NCBI GenBank assembly: GCA_019279435.1
Contig: JAAALK010000287.1
Span: 84,587,532-84,651,531, forward strand
Direction of reading: 5' to 3'
Length of the DNA stretch: 64,000 nucleotides
From: Zizania palustris
Taxonomy: Eukaryota > Streptophyta > Magnoliopsida > Poales > Poaceae
Positions 53,219 through 63,510 of this stretch are shown one piece after another. The first letter of the stretch is position 1. The number at the start of each line of letters is the position of its first letter. Below the pieces are notes generated by a model, which was given only the letters and a program-made list of their open reading frames with translations, made no database searches and was not told the DNA's origin. A program made the position numbers and the translations under genes.

Positions 53219-56200
53219 ATGGAGAGGACTAGCCACACCATGCCGACGGCGGAGGGCACCCTGGCGCAGAGGCAAGCGTGGGCAGCTTCAGCCGTAGCAG
53301 CAATGGCGGGAGCTCCGGGCGACGCTTGGCCCAAGAACCCCCGGGAGCTCTGCCCGCCATTCAAGAAGAAGATCCCCCAAAGTTTCCTCATCAGCCAATC
53401 AACAAGCACTGCATAATCTATTGAAGAGGCCGTGGAAGGGAAGCTGGGGACCGGAATGAGGACTCGAGTCCCCGGACCAGAATCAACTCCACGGCCACGG
53501 AGCAGAGAGGTTGTGGTCTTCGAGGCCTTCTTCGAAGCAGGCCTGGGGCTTCCGGCCATCGACTTCTTATCCGAGGTACCGGACATGTTCCACATCACCT
53601 TGCCCCATCTGTCTCCCAATGCCATCGCCCGTCTGGCTGTCTTTGAATGGGCGCTTTGGGCCGAAGGGTGCGAGGGGCGATCGGAGGTCTTCACCACCAC
53701 CCACGAAGCCATCTGCCAGCCGAAGCCGCAAGATGGCCCCGGGGACACCAAGGGGATAACAGCATTCGGCAGTGTCAACTTCCATCTGCGGAGGGAGCAC
53801 GCCCAACATTTTCCAGCGAAGGCCATCAACGACCGATGGTACACTAACTGGATCCTTCGGTAGTTCTATGCCGAAGTTGGAGAGGACTCCCCTCTCGCTG
53901 GACCCCTTCAGGAGATATGGTTCTGGAAGGAGGCAGAGGTTACCCCAAACCCTAGCCTGCTCTTAATGCAGCTAGGGCTAATGACATCGGTGGCCAACTG
54001 CATGAGCATGCATGATCTTGCCGAAGAGTTCATTGCTCCTCGGATTCCACCCCTCGGGGCAAACTGGCCGATAGTGTTTCAACAAGCTTCGGAGGGTGAG
54101 CTCTGAACTCTAGTTAAAACTTCGACTCTCCTGCAATAATATGTTAGATGAATAAAATAACATACTTATAATATGTTACCCTTTTTTCAGCGGCTCCACT
54201 GGCGTTAGCCCCGGAGCAGATTGCACGGGCCACCAAACGGGTCCTCGGAGCCCCTACGGTGGCTGAAAGGCAGAAGAGGATGGAGCTGGTGGGGAGCTGG
54301 GAGTGCTCCAACAGGGTGTGGGGAGCCCTCAGGATGGTGCCTCCTCCTCTGCCAGATGTTAACCCGGCCAGAGCGGCCCCTCGGAAGAGGAAAGCCGTCG
54401 CCGAGCTCCCGAAGAAGGCCGGCAAGACCCCCACCAAGAAGAAGAAGGTGGTGAAGATCCCTCCTCAACTGACCCCTGCTTCGTCCGCTTCGTCCTTGGG
54501 CATTCGGAGCTCGGCATCGGAGGAGTCCGGGAGCAAGGGCTCCGATGCCCAATTGGCGAAGCACTTCGAGAACTACCTCCTATAGGGTGACGAAGATGCA
54601 GTAGGGTCCCAACCGAAGCTTCTGCTCGAGAGGCTGCGGAGGTAAACATGGCACATACTCCCATGGCTGCTATCTTGAGCTCGGAGCCGGAGACCGTCGC
54701 CCCCAACTCACCCGTAGCTGGGGTGATCACGTCGGAGGTTGAGGCTCCAGCGGCACACACACCGGAGAGGACTTCGGGGGATGACCTCGACGAGATTCTC
54801 CGGATGTACGAAGTCCTAGAGGACCCGACGATTTTACCTCATGGTGCCTCCGAAGGTACACTTTGAATCTTTTTCCTTGGTCGATTCCTGCAACAATTTT
54901 TACTCATAAATGTTCACCAAATACCTTGATGCTGCAAGTACATCGAGGGGTGACAAAGTTCTGGCTGCACACAAAGCTCCAGCTTCTTCTGGGGTTGCGG
55001 TTCCGATGGACGGCTCAGCTCCACTGGACACCCCAGCTCCGGTGGCAAGGGCCGTTTCTGCCGACGTGGCTCCGGTGGCTGGGGCCATCCCTGCCGACGC
55101 GGCTCCAGTAGTAGGGGCCATCCCTGCCAATGCGGCTCCAGCCGAAGCGGCAGCCGCCGAAGGAGGAGCTACCTCCACCGGAGTCGAGCCTCCTGCCTTC
55201 ATGCTGGGGAAGGGCAAAAGCATGTCAAGCCTCGGACTCCCTCCCGGTCCGACGACGACGCCCTCTTCCAACGACCCTTCGGCAAGCTACTCGGAGGAAG
55301 AGGCAATGACAGATGATCGCCAAGCTTTGTCTTGGCTTCTTCTGCTCGCTCCTTTTCTGGAGCAACAAACGGGCCTCCGAGTGCTCCTGGAGCCTTCGGC
55401 GGAGAAAGGTCAGGAAGTTGCCAACTCCGACTTGGTCTCCGCTTTGAGCGAGGCCAGGGCCCCGGAGGTCAACATGGCCATCGAAAGGGTTGCCCTTCAG
55501 GTATAAGAAGTACTGCGAATATTTTCAATTAGTAAATGTAAGTACTGCGAATATTTGCTCTTGCTAGAGCGGCAATGACTTCCAATGAAGTCGAAACTAA
55601 CTGACTTAAGCGGAAGGTTACCACCCTCCAAGCTGCGCTCAAGGGCTCCGAAGAGAGAGCACTTTGGTTGGAGGAAGAAGTCCTCGAAGAACGGAGGGCT
55701 AGGGCCGAAGCCGACGAAGCCCTCCGACTCGCAAGGCAGGACAGCGACACACTTCGGACTTCAGCCCAAGAAGCTGAAGCCGAGTGCTTGGTGCTCCGAG
55801 TGGAGGTCGAGAAGCTCCGGCAGGCGGTGGCAACTTCGAGCACCCAACTGGTAGAGCTCCAAGGCTCTCTTAAGCAGGCGATGGCTCAGAAAAGCTCCCT
55901 GATGTCCCACATAGCCGAAGTGTTTGCCACTACTGCGGGGTTGGAGGCGGCAGAGAAGAGGAATGCCGTTATAGTGGAACGTACCTTGGATGCCCTTCAG
56001 GGTACCTTGGAATATTTTGGCACTATGTACCCTTCATCTTCTGCTGCGGCCAGTGAGTCCCTCGATCGGAAGCTGAGGAGGATTCAAGTGGCGACGTTGC
56101 TGATGATGAACTCTGGCGTCCGGTACGGAGAGATCTCCAGACAGTGCGCTGGAATTGGAGTCCTCTATCACCTCAAAGCCCTTCAGATTCCTATCGCTCC

Positions 56201-56987
56201 GGTTAGGGGTTCGACACCTAGAAACTTTGCCTCCGAGGACTTGTTGCATCCTTTGCTACATGTAGTCTTGTCTTGGGAAGTTTTCGGGTCAACATGGAAG
56301 ACAGACCACAAGGCTGCAGCCAAAGCTTTGATCGACGAGGCCCGTCGGCAGAAGCAAGCACAAACAAGGCCGCCGCTTCCAGCTTCGCCGGCTCCGACAC
56401 CTCCTGCTCCACCAACCGACCCGTAGGTCTAGTTCATAGGGCGCTTGATCATGTATAAAAAGTCTTGTAAAGCCCCTTTCATTAATGAAAAGTTATAAAC
56501 GAAGAATTTGTCTAGGTGTTTTATTCTTTTAGGTTCTGCCATGTCCTTCGGAGCCTGACTTCGAAATACTGGAAATTAATGAAGGCTCCGTCGGTAGTGG
56601 TCAATCCTTGAGAGCTTAAGGCCTTACCGCAGCTCCCGCTTCTATGTTCCTCGCGAAGACAAAGGAGAGGTAACCCTCGAAGTTTTCCAAGAAGTCTTAA
56701 CTTACATCAAGGAAGAGGAAAAGGAGAAGGCATCTTCATCCTCCGAACATATAGATTGGTCTGACTCGGAGTATCAAGCCGAAGACCCTGCGGAGGCTAA
56801 CTCCGAAAGACTTCTAACTTGGACCGAGCTTCAAGAGGAGCAGAAGAAACTGTGAGCCTCGAAGAAGAAGAGAAGCACTCGAACAAAAAGGACAATCTCG
56901 GTGGCTTCGAGCTCCGAAGAACAAAGTAGCCGTAGAGGCCGACAGGGTCTCCGATTTTTCTTAGGCTTGGACCAAAATTTCTCTTAA
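53219..56987 (+). pseudogene. Decayed antisense gene of element E (PF04195-type)
   Basis: The inferred start is MERTSHTMPTAEG at 53219. The conserved domain is clear (VVVFEAFFEAGLGLPAIDFL, LSPNAIARLAVFEWAL, FPAKAINDRWYTNWILR), followed by the lysine-rich stretch (KKKKVVKIPPQL), an alanine/proline-rich middle, the coiled coil (ERRARAEADEALRLARQDSD) and the basic end finishing FFLGLDQNFS at 56985-56987. Splice positions correspond to the A copy: CAG/GTATAAG at 55501, a donor after the last proline codon near 56424, and an acceptor ending near 56531. Stops near 53416, 53863, 54106 and 54585, plus a mutated donor after the conserved domain, disable it. Protein similarity to A stays high in the N-terminal domain despite strong drift elsewhere. 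Confidence 0.75.
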
Positions 56988-57308
56988 TGTAAATGTATGA
57001 TGAATTAATGTGAATTGCACCGGAAGCATCTTGTTTGTTCTTTACCCTCCTACACCTCCTTGTGGGTGGGGGACCTTACGCATTGCAAAAAAGGTCTGTC
57101 GGTCACAATGACGTGCACAACAATCTGATGCTTCACACAATACTTAATAACCATATTCTACCTTTTCGTAGGGTTCTTCGATCATAAGTTCGTATTATGA
57201 TTTTTGTAGGTTTCGGAGCAGAATCTATATTTGTAGGCTCTTATACTAGTCGCTTAGGACTTTTAAAAGTGTCTCATTGGCCAGTGCCTTGAAACCTTAT
57301 TGCTTGTC
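56988..57308 (+). other. Noncoding spacer after the antisense gene of E
   Basis: No coding signal was seen. It lies between the end of the antisense gene and the 116-base array, and corresponds to 8245-8616 in element A. Confidence 0.45.
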
Positions 57309-58005
57309 ACCTTCGACTCTTTTACAGATGCTTCGAACCCATAGGCCGGAAATCTGTTTATATTTAAAGTCCTTGGACTCTTCTACGGATCCTAACAAGC
57401 CAGAGCCTGGAATCCGTAGGCTGGCCACCTTCGGCTCTTATACAGATACTTCGAACCCGGAGGGCGGAAATCTGTTCTTTTAAAGTCCTTAGACTCTTCT
57501 ACAGATCCTAACAAGCCGGAGCCTGGAATCCGTAGGCTGGCCACCTTCGGCTCTTTTACAGATACATCGAACCCGGAGGCCGGAAATCTATTCTTTTAAA
57601 GTCCTTAGACTCTTCTACAGATCTTAACAAGCCGGAGCCTGGAATCTGTAGGCTGGCCACCTTTGGCTCTTTTACAGATACTTCGAACCCGGAGGCCGGA
57701 AATATGTTCTTTTAAAGTCCTTAGACTCTTCTACAGATCCTAACAAGCCGGAGCCTTGAATCCATAGGTTGGCCACCTTCGGCTCTTTTATAGATACTTC
57801 GAACCCGGAGGCCGGAAATCTGTTCTTTTAAATTCCTTAGACTCTTCTACAAATCCTAACAAGCTGGAGCCTAGAATCCGTAGGCTGGCCACCTTCGGCT
57901 CTTTTACAAATACTTTGAACCCGGATGCCAGAAATCTATTCTTTTAAAGTCCTTAGACTCTTCTACAGATCCTAACAAACCAGAGCCTGGAATCCGTAGG
58001 CTAGC
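57309..58005. repeat. Six tandem copies of a 116-base unit in element E
   Basis: CCACCTTCGGCTCTTTTACA or a variant starts units at 57309, 57425, 57541, 57657, 57773 and 57889, each exactly 116 bases apart. Each unit is itself two diverged halves of 58 bases (one with CTTCGAACCCGGAGGCCGGA, the other with CCTAACAAGCCGGAGCCTGG). Both halves resemble the 60-base unit of element A. The array sits between integrase (minus) and the antisense gene (plus). Confidence 0.95.
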
Positions 58006-58238
58006 AGTGAAGCCCTTGAACCCATGGTTCGGAGGCTATTTCCCGTTTCCTTAGAAAGATGCTTGACTCCACAAGCATCTCCGTCCTCCTGATGCGTCCA
58101 CCAGGAGTAAGGGATATTCGAAGAGCAAACAAGATTCGACCCTCCACTTTATTTAGAAAAGGAAATTTGACAAGTGATTACAAGGAGCCCCTAAGCGTAG
58201 TAACGCTTAAGGTGCCCCGCATGCCATGCATGCTTCAA

Positions 58239-59100
58239 TTATTCCCCTTCTAAATTAGCTAATTTAAACAATCCGGGGTGCCCTGAGCGTAGGATAATAT
58301 ATGGTCCTTCCCATTTATTTCCTAGCTTCACCGGGGCTATTACACTTTGCAAAACTAAATGACCTGGTCTAAGCTCGTTCAGCTTTATCTTCGGGTTATA
58401 CCATGTTTTTGTTTGGCCTTGGTACTTCGTCAGATTGGCGACAGCTCGAAACCTTGTTTCTTTTGACAAGTCCAGCGAAGTATTCCTCTAATCTTCATCT
58501 CCGGGTTGCACTGCACGAAGGGATCCACCCCTGAGCTCCGTAGGAGTCATGGCCTCATCTCCGAATAGTAGTCTAAATGGGGTAAAGCCTGTGTACCTGG
58601 CTTGAGTGGTTCGAATGGACCACAAGATCATGAGAAGCTCTTCGACCCACAGCCCTTTGGCCAACTCGACAATCCTTCAATTCAGACCGGAGAGAATGTT
58701 CCCGTTGGCTCGCTCGATAGCTCTATTGGACTGTGGATGTCGCAGTGCTGCGAAGCATAACTTAATGCCCAGTTCTTCACAAAATTCTTTGAATGTGTCA
58801 GCTTCGAACTAGGTTCCATTATCCACAGTTAGCTCCCTTGGCACTCCGAACCTACATATAATATTTTGCCAGATAAATTTTTGCACATTCCTTGAAGTGA
58901 TAACAGTCAATGGTTCTGCTTTGACCCACTTTGAAAAAAACTCGATTGCTACCACTGCAAACTTCAAGCTACCTTTGGCCATTGGAAAAGGGCCTATGAG
59001 CTCCATTCCCCACCGAGCCATTGGCCACACCGGGGCAATAACTTGAAGTGGTACTGGTGGACGGTGGCTTCGTCTTCCCATCTATTGGCATCCTTGGCAT
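58239..59100 (-). pseudogene. Integrase core and C-terminus of element E
   Basis: Minus-strand reading from about 59100: MGRRSHRPPVPLQVIAPVWP, GMELIGPFPMAKGSLKFAVV (Glu where A has the first catalytic Asp), and ELTVDNGT with the second Asp at about 58815, after which a TAG occurs. Then broken sequence follows to ETRFRAVANLTKYQGQTKTW and GNKWEGPYIILRSGHPGLFK near 58239. The change of the first catalytic Asp to Glu and several stops make it inactive. Upstream it is fused to protease by a deletion. Confidence 0.78.
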
Positions 59101-59700
59101 CCAGTCCAATGGCTGGCCGTGACCATACTCCATCCTTCGGGCTATAGCTTGGTCTCCTGAAACAGTAATAACTCCACCTTGCGTGGGCATTTTGAGACAG
59201 AGATAGTTATGATGCGCTATAGCTCCGAATTGGTTCAGCATCCCTCGCCCGAAGATTGCATTGTAAGCATAGGGGGCATCAACGATGTCGAAGATCACCT
59301 CCTCCACCCTGGCCAAAGGCCCCTCTCCGAAATCAACCTCAAGGCCTATTTGGCCGAGGGCATCGAGAGGCGGACCTGCAAAGCCTTGAAGTGGCTGGGC
59401 CGCTGGAAGTAGATGCTTCCGAAGTATGCACATTTGATTGAAGGCCTGGACAAAAAGTATGTCTGCGGAGCTCCCGCCGTTCACCAGGATCCTTCGGACT
59501 TCCACCCCTACTACATATGCGGAAATGACCAAGGGGTCAGCATGGGGGAACTTCACCCCCGCGGCATCACTGACAGTAAAAGAAATGGGCACATGAGACC
59601 ATTCTGGCATTCCTTCCGCGGAACTCGAGGTCCAAATGTGCCCTACATCGCGGACGTATTCACGCCGCTGCCACTTGGACATGTTACCGAGGGTCCCCCC
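59101..59700 (-). pseudogene. Protease region of element E
   Basis: Minus-strand reading gives SKWQRREYVRDVGHIWTSSS, AYVVGVEVRRILVNGGSSAD (active-site Asp replaced by Asn in the usual DGGSS) and NAIFGRGMLNQFGAIAHHNY, ending in GHGQPLDW at the deletion join near 59090. The frame is open across the join into integrase-frame-shifted sequence. The Asn replacement suggests loss of protease activity. Confidence 0.75.
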
Positions 59701-59883
59701 TCCAGAGATGGGCAGGACTACTCGCTTGCCTCGGTCTTAGGGGTCTTCCTGCTTCGGTGGTGGCATAATGTTGGCCACCGGCAGTCGCATGGGGGCTTCG
59801 GGGACACCGGCTCGGGCCACGATTTGCATAGGCTCCGACCGTGCCACTGGAGGGGTTCGATCCGAGGTACCCCATCCGGTGCT

Positions 59884-61344
59884 TCATCCTAGGTATTCAC
59901 CCCGAAGGGTTAACACTGACTTGAAGTCCTTCGTGTCATGGCTTCTATTGTCGCCATGCACGCAGCAGAAAAAACTCTGGCGCCTGCCAGGTACTCTCTC
60001 TTGAGGCTTCGGCGCTCCAGCCTTGAAGCCTTGCGCCAGCTGATAATTGGCAGGTGCCTTCGGAATGGAGGGTGTGATGCTTAACACCTCCGAACGGAAA
60101 TGCTTCTTTCCTCGCCTGTGATCGCTGAAGCGGTTTTATCGAGGGGGTTGCAGAGAAGCTGTGGCTTCGGACTCCGTATTCACTTCTCGAAGGGTAGGTG
60201 TGGGTGCTACGGCTCATCGAAGGCAGCCCTCCTCCGTCTTGGCATACTATTCGAAGTATGCCATCAGCTGTGCCACAGATGACACAGGCTTCCAATGGAG
60301 CTTACTGAGGAGGTCGGGGTTCAGCACTCCTTCACGGGCGGCGTCGACTACCGAAGAGGTGGACATGCCCTTGATCGGTGAATTGGTGTGGGCGAAGCGC
60401 GTGAAGTATTCCCGAAGTGTTTCTCCCACTCGCTGCTTCACCTGGAACAAGCTCCCTGTCGACATTGGAGCCATAAAGGTACCCTGGAAGTTGCTTACGA
60501 ACTTCCTCTTCAACTGCTCCCACGATCTGATCGATCCTAGCTTCAAGGACCAGAACCATCGGAGCGCCACACCTTCGAGAGCGAGGGGGAAACACTTTGC
60601 CATAGTGTTGTGCACCCCTCCGCTTGCTTCTATCACCAGGGTGTATGAGCGAGCGAATTCTCCGGGGTCTGACCCGCCGGAGTACTTGTGCAACTTCGAG
60701 GCCTTGAACTTGGGATCGAAAGGCACCCTTTGCAAGTCCAAATGTACTGGAGACTCATCGTCGAAAAATGCGTTCTCGGCCTCCTCCGGGACATGAACAG
60801 CTTTGGGAAGATTGCGAGCACCACCGTCTTGGGGACCTTCTGGAGTCTCGGTGGAGGCTTGGGAGCAGAGGCGATCAGCGGCCTCTTGCCTCCATCTAGC
60901 CACTTCCTCCTGAAGCCGTGCTATCTGAGTAGCCTCAGCCTCAGGAAGGTCTTCGTCTTCGTCGGAGGGAAGCTCCGGGTCTTGGGAACTGACATAATAA
61001 GTTTGGAGCACCACAGGAGGAGCCCGAGGGTCTCTGGCCCTCGACGCCCAGCGGCGTCCTCGGGAACCGTTGGAACAGCTGAGGGTCCGGCTCCATTGGT
61101 CCGAGGGGACCTTCAGATAGGACTCGAGGCTTGGCTTCGCTTGGGAGGCATAGCTAGTAATGGAGAGGTATGAAGACCAAGGACTTCGATTGGTCTGGGA
61201 AGGCGAGGGAAGGCCTTCGAACCGCACTAGGAAGCCCCTTACCGAAGGGTGCGCGGAATCATGAGACTCCGAGGCTCCCTCTCTAAGTGCTCTTCGAAGT
61301 GCAGTCTGCAGTAGAGAACTAGCTTCTATAACTAGGGTCCCCAC
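59884..61344 (-). pseudogene. Gag of element E
   Basis: From about 61344 the frame reads 365 codons to a TAG at 60247: a variable N-terminus, a short coiled region (EATQIARLQEEVARWRQEAA), then the gag core (KASKLHKYSGGSDPGEFARS, NTMAKCFPLALEGVALRWFW, SWEQLKRKFVSNFQGTFMAP, GSLFQVKQRVGETLREYFTR). Beyond the stop, broken sequence continues to a zinc-knuckle-like CCVHGDNRSHDTKDF near 59940. The retroelement particle protein would come from it. The stop and indels make it non-functional. It starts right beside the primer binding site, unusually close to the LTR, so the true start may differ. Confidence 0.75.
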
Positions 61345-61355
61345 GGATGGCTCCA
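61336..61355 (-). other. Primer binding site of element E
   Basis: The minus strand reads TGGAGCCATCCGTGGGGACC two bases inside the 5' LTR. It resembles the TGGCGCCGTCTGTGGGGA-type site of Tat/RIRE2-like elements rather than the tRNA-Met site. Confidence 0.65.
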
Positions 61356-61357
61356 GC

Positions 61358-61854
61358 TGTTGGCGTAAAAGATTACGCTAACAGGTTCTCTGAGAACAAG
61401 AACAGACAAACAGTGAGTTCGTGTGTAAGGACTATCTCAAGCCTCCAAATTGGATAATAGCTTGAGTAGTCCGAAAATGTGTATTTGAATAGCTGGGTAT
61501 TCCATCCTTATTACAGGGTAAGGAGGGGGGTATTTATAGGCAAAAACGTCTAAGGAAAAGACCTATTTACCCCTTGATTACAACCGACATAGTGGAAACT
61601 ATTCGGTACCCTGAACAGGGTTAAAATGGTAAAATCTACCAAAAGCAAGTAGATAAGCCAAACATCTTATCAATCCTATCGTTTGGCTTCGAAGCCTCAT
61701 ATCTTGCGGAGGGTTCCTTTGGATCATAGATCGAAGCACCCTTCGGCTTAACGACTCCTCCACCTTCGAGCATGAGCCCATCAGCTCTGAAGCTGATAAG
61801 TCCTTTTGAACTGTTAATCTCTAAGTCCTGAAAGTGAAGCATTTTCCCCCAACA
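61358..61854 (-). repeat. 5' LTR of element E
   Basis: 497 bases with the same ends as 52227-52723 and about 16 differences from it by eye. It is followed by GAAAG, matching GATAG before the left LTR in four of five positions, then by protease sequence of element D. Confidence 0.92.
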
Positions 61855-62668
61855 GAAAGTCTTTGACGTCCTTGACAATGATCTTCATTATAATTTCACC
61901 TTCGGGGCTTGGCCTAGGGGAGGATATCTTCGAGAGCTCGCTTGACGCAGGGGTATCCTAAGAATGGTCTTGCACATTATTTATCTATCTAGGATCAAGG
62001 GGTGGACCATGGCCATACTTTGCCATTGGCGCCGCAGCTTGGCCACCGAAGACCGTTAGCAATCCTCCTTGTGTGGGCATCTTCAGGCACAGATAATTAT
62101 GATGAGCCATGGCTCCGAATTGATTTAGTATGCCCCTTCCGAAGATGACATTATAGGCATAAGGGACATCAACGATGTCAAATATCACCTCCTCCGATCT
62201 AGCCAGGAGCCCCTTTCCAAAGGCAACCTCGAGCCCTATTTGGCCGAGGGCATCGAGATGAGGGCCTGCGAAGCCTTGACGTGGACGATCTGCTGGGAGT
62301 AGGTGTTTCTGTGGGCTACACAACTGGTCAAAGGCTTGGACGAAGATAATATCTATGGAGTTTCTGCCGTCAACCAGCACTCTCCGAACCTCCGTTCCTG
62401 AAATATCAGCAGTGATAACAAGAGGGTCTGCATGATGGAATTTAATACCCATTGCATCGGCTGCAAAGAAAGATATAGGGATGTGAGACCACTCGGGTAT
62501 TTCAGCAGCCGACGAGGAGGTCTCAATATGCCATACTTTGCGAACATATTTCCTACTTTGCCTTTTAGACATGCCGCCCAAGGTTCCTCCTCCTGAGATG
62601 GGAAGAACCACACGTTTGCCACGGTCTTGTCTATCTTCTTGCTTTGGAGGTGGCATAACACTGGCCAC
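61855..62668 (-). pseudogene. Tat-lineage protease region of element D
   Basis: The minus strand is open from 62668 (MASVMPPPKQEDRQDRGKRV) to 61985, with GTEVRRVLVDGRNSIDIIFV (the usual DGGSS altered to DGRNS), LPADRPRQGFAGPHLDALGQ and YNVIFGRGILNQFGAMAHHN. Sequence up to 61855 continues toward RT (RPSPEGEIIMKIIVKDVKD) and is then interrupted by element E. The altered active site suggests it is dead. Confidence 0.78.
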
Positions 62669-63510
62669 CGAAGGCTATCTAGGGGCTTAGAAGCTGTCTA
62701 CACGTCTGATAGTCTGCATCGACTCCATACTTGCCTCGGGAGGGGCTCAGTCTGTAGGGCCTCGACCAGAGCTCCTTTCGAGGTACTCACTCCGCAGAGC
62801 TAATATAGACATACATGCATCGGTAGCATGGCATCCATTCTCACCGTGGACACAATAGAAGAAGGCTTGGCCTCTGCCAACCGGCTTCCCTAGTGGCCTC
62901 CAGCCGCTGACCTTGCTTCCTTGAGCTTGTGGATTTTTAGGGGGAGATTTCGACGAAGAGGGGGCAATATTGAAGACTTCAGAGTGAGGATGCTTTTACC
63001 CTCTTCGTCTATCATGCTGGTTGTCAAAGTGGTACCCTTGTGAAGGAGTCGAAGTTTTCACTTCAAGCATGACTTCTTAGATGGTTGGCGAAGACGAAGC
63101 CGTCCTTCGGAGCCATCCTTCGGAGCCATCCTTCTTCTGACCTAGCATACTCCTCAAAGTAGGCCATTAGCTACGCTATTGAGGAAATATTCTTCCGGTG
63201 AAGCTTGTTGAGGAGGCCTGCATTTGTGACTCCTTCACGAGCTGCATCAACTACAGATGATGTGGACAACCCTCTTATCTGCGAATTCGTATGAGCGAAA
63301 CGCTTGAAAAATTACCGCAAAGTTTCTCCAGGTTGTTGCTTCACCTGAAAAAGACTTCTGGTAGACATAGTGGGAACGAAAGTCCTTTGGGTGTTACTCA
63401 TGAACTTTCTCAATTGCTCCCATGATCCAATTGATCCTGGTTTCAAAAACCAGAACCAATACAAAGCAACCCCTTTGAGCGCAAGGGTGAAACACTTTGC
63501 CATTGTGTCT
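62669..63510 (-). pseudogene. Gag of element D, 5' end lost
   Basis: Minus-strand reading from about 63510: DTMAKCFTLALKGVALYWFW, SWEQLRKFMSN, MSTRSLFQVKQQPGETLR, then frame breaks, and a zinc-knuckle-like FFYCVHGENGCHATDAC near 62830. Homology to the gag of E stops at about 63510, where unrelated sequence begins. Confidence 0.7.

Larger units (their letters stand above)
52227..61854 (-). mobile_element. Tat-like element E, two LTRs, internally deleted, nested in element D
   Basis: Both LTRs are 497 bases (52227-52723 and 61358-61854). Flanks are GATAG on the left and GAAAG on the right, a near-match 5-base target duplication. Minus-strand order: 5' LTR, primer site, gag, protease, integrase core, 116-base repeat array, antisense gene on the plus strand, 3' LTR. 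Reverse transcriptase, RNase H and the integrase zinc finger are deleted. By eye I count about 16 differences between the LTRs (about 3 percent). At the commonly used grass rate of 1.3e-8 per site per year this suggests insertion roughly 1.2 million years ago. Confidence 0.88.

Noticed and set aside
53194..53844. A 216-codon minus-strand frame
   Set aside because: It is the reverse of the conserved exon of the antisense gene, which carries clear protein similarity on the plus strand.
57309..58005. Regularly spaced repeats that could suggest a CRISPR array
   Set aside because: The units are direct tandem repeats with no unique spacers, in a plant retrotransposon.
60161..60796. A 211-codon plus-strand frame
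   Set aside because: It is antisense to gag of element E, whose minus-strand protein has recognisable motifs.
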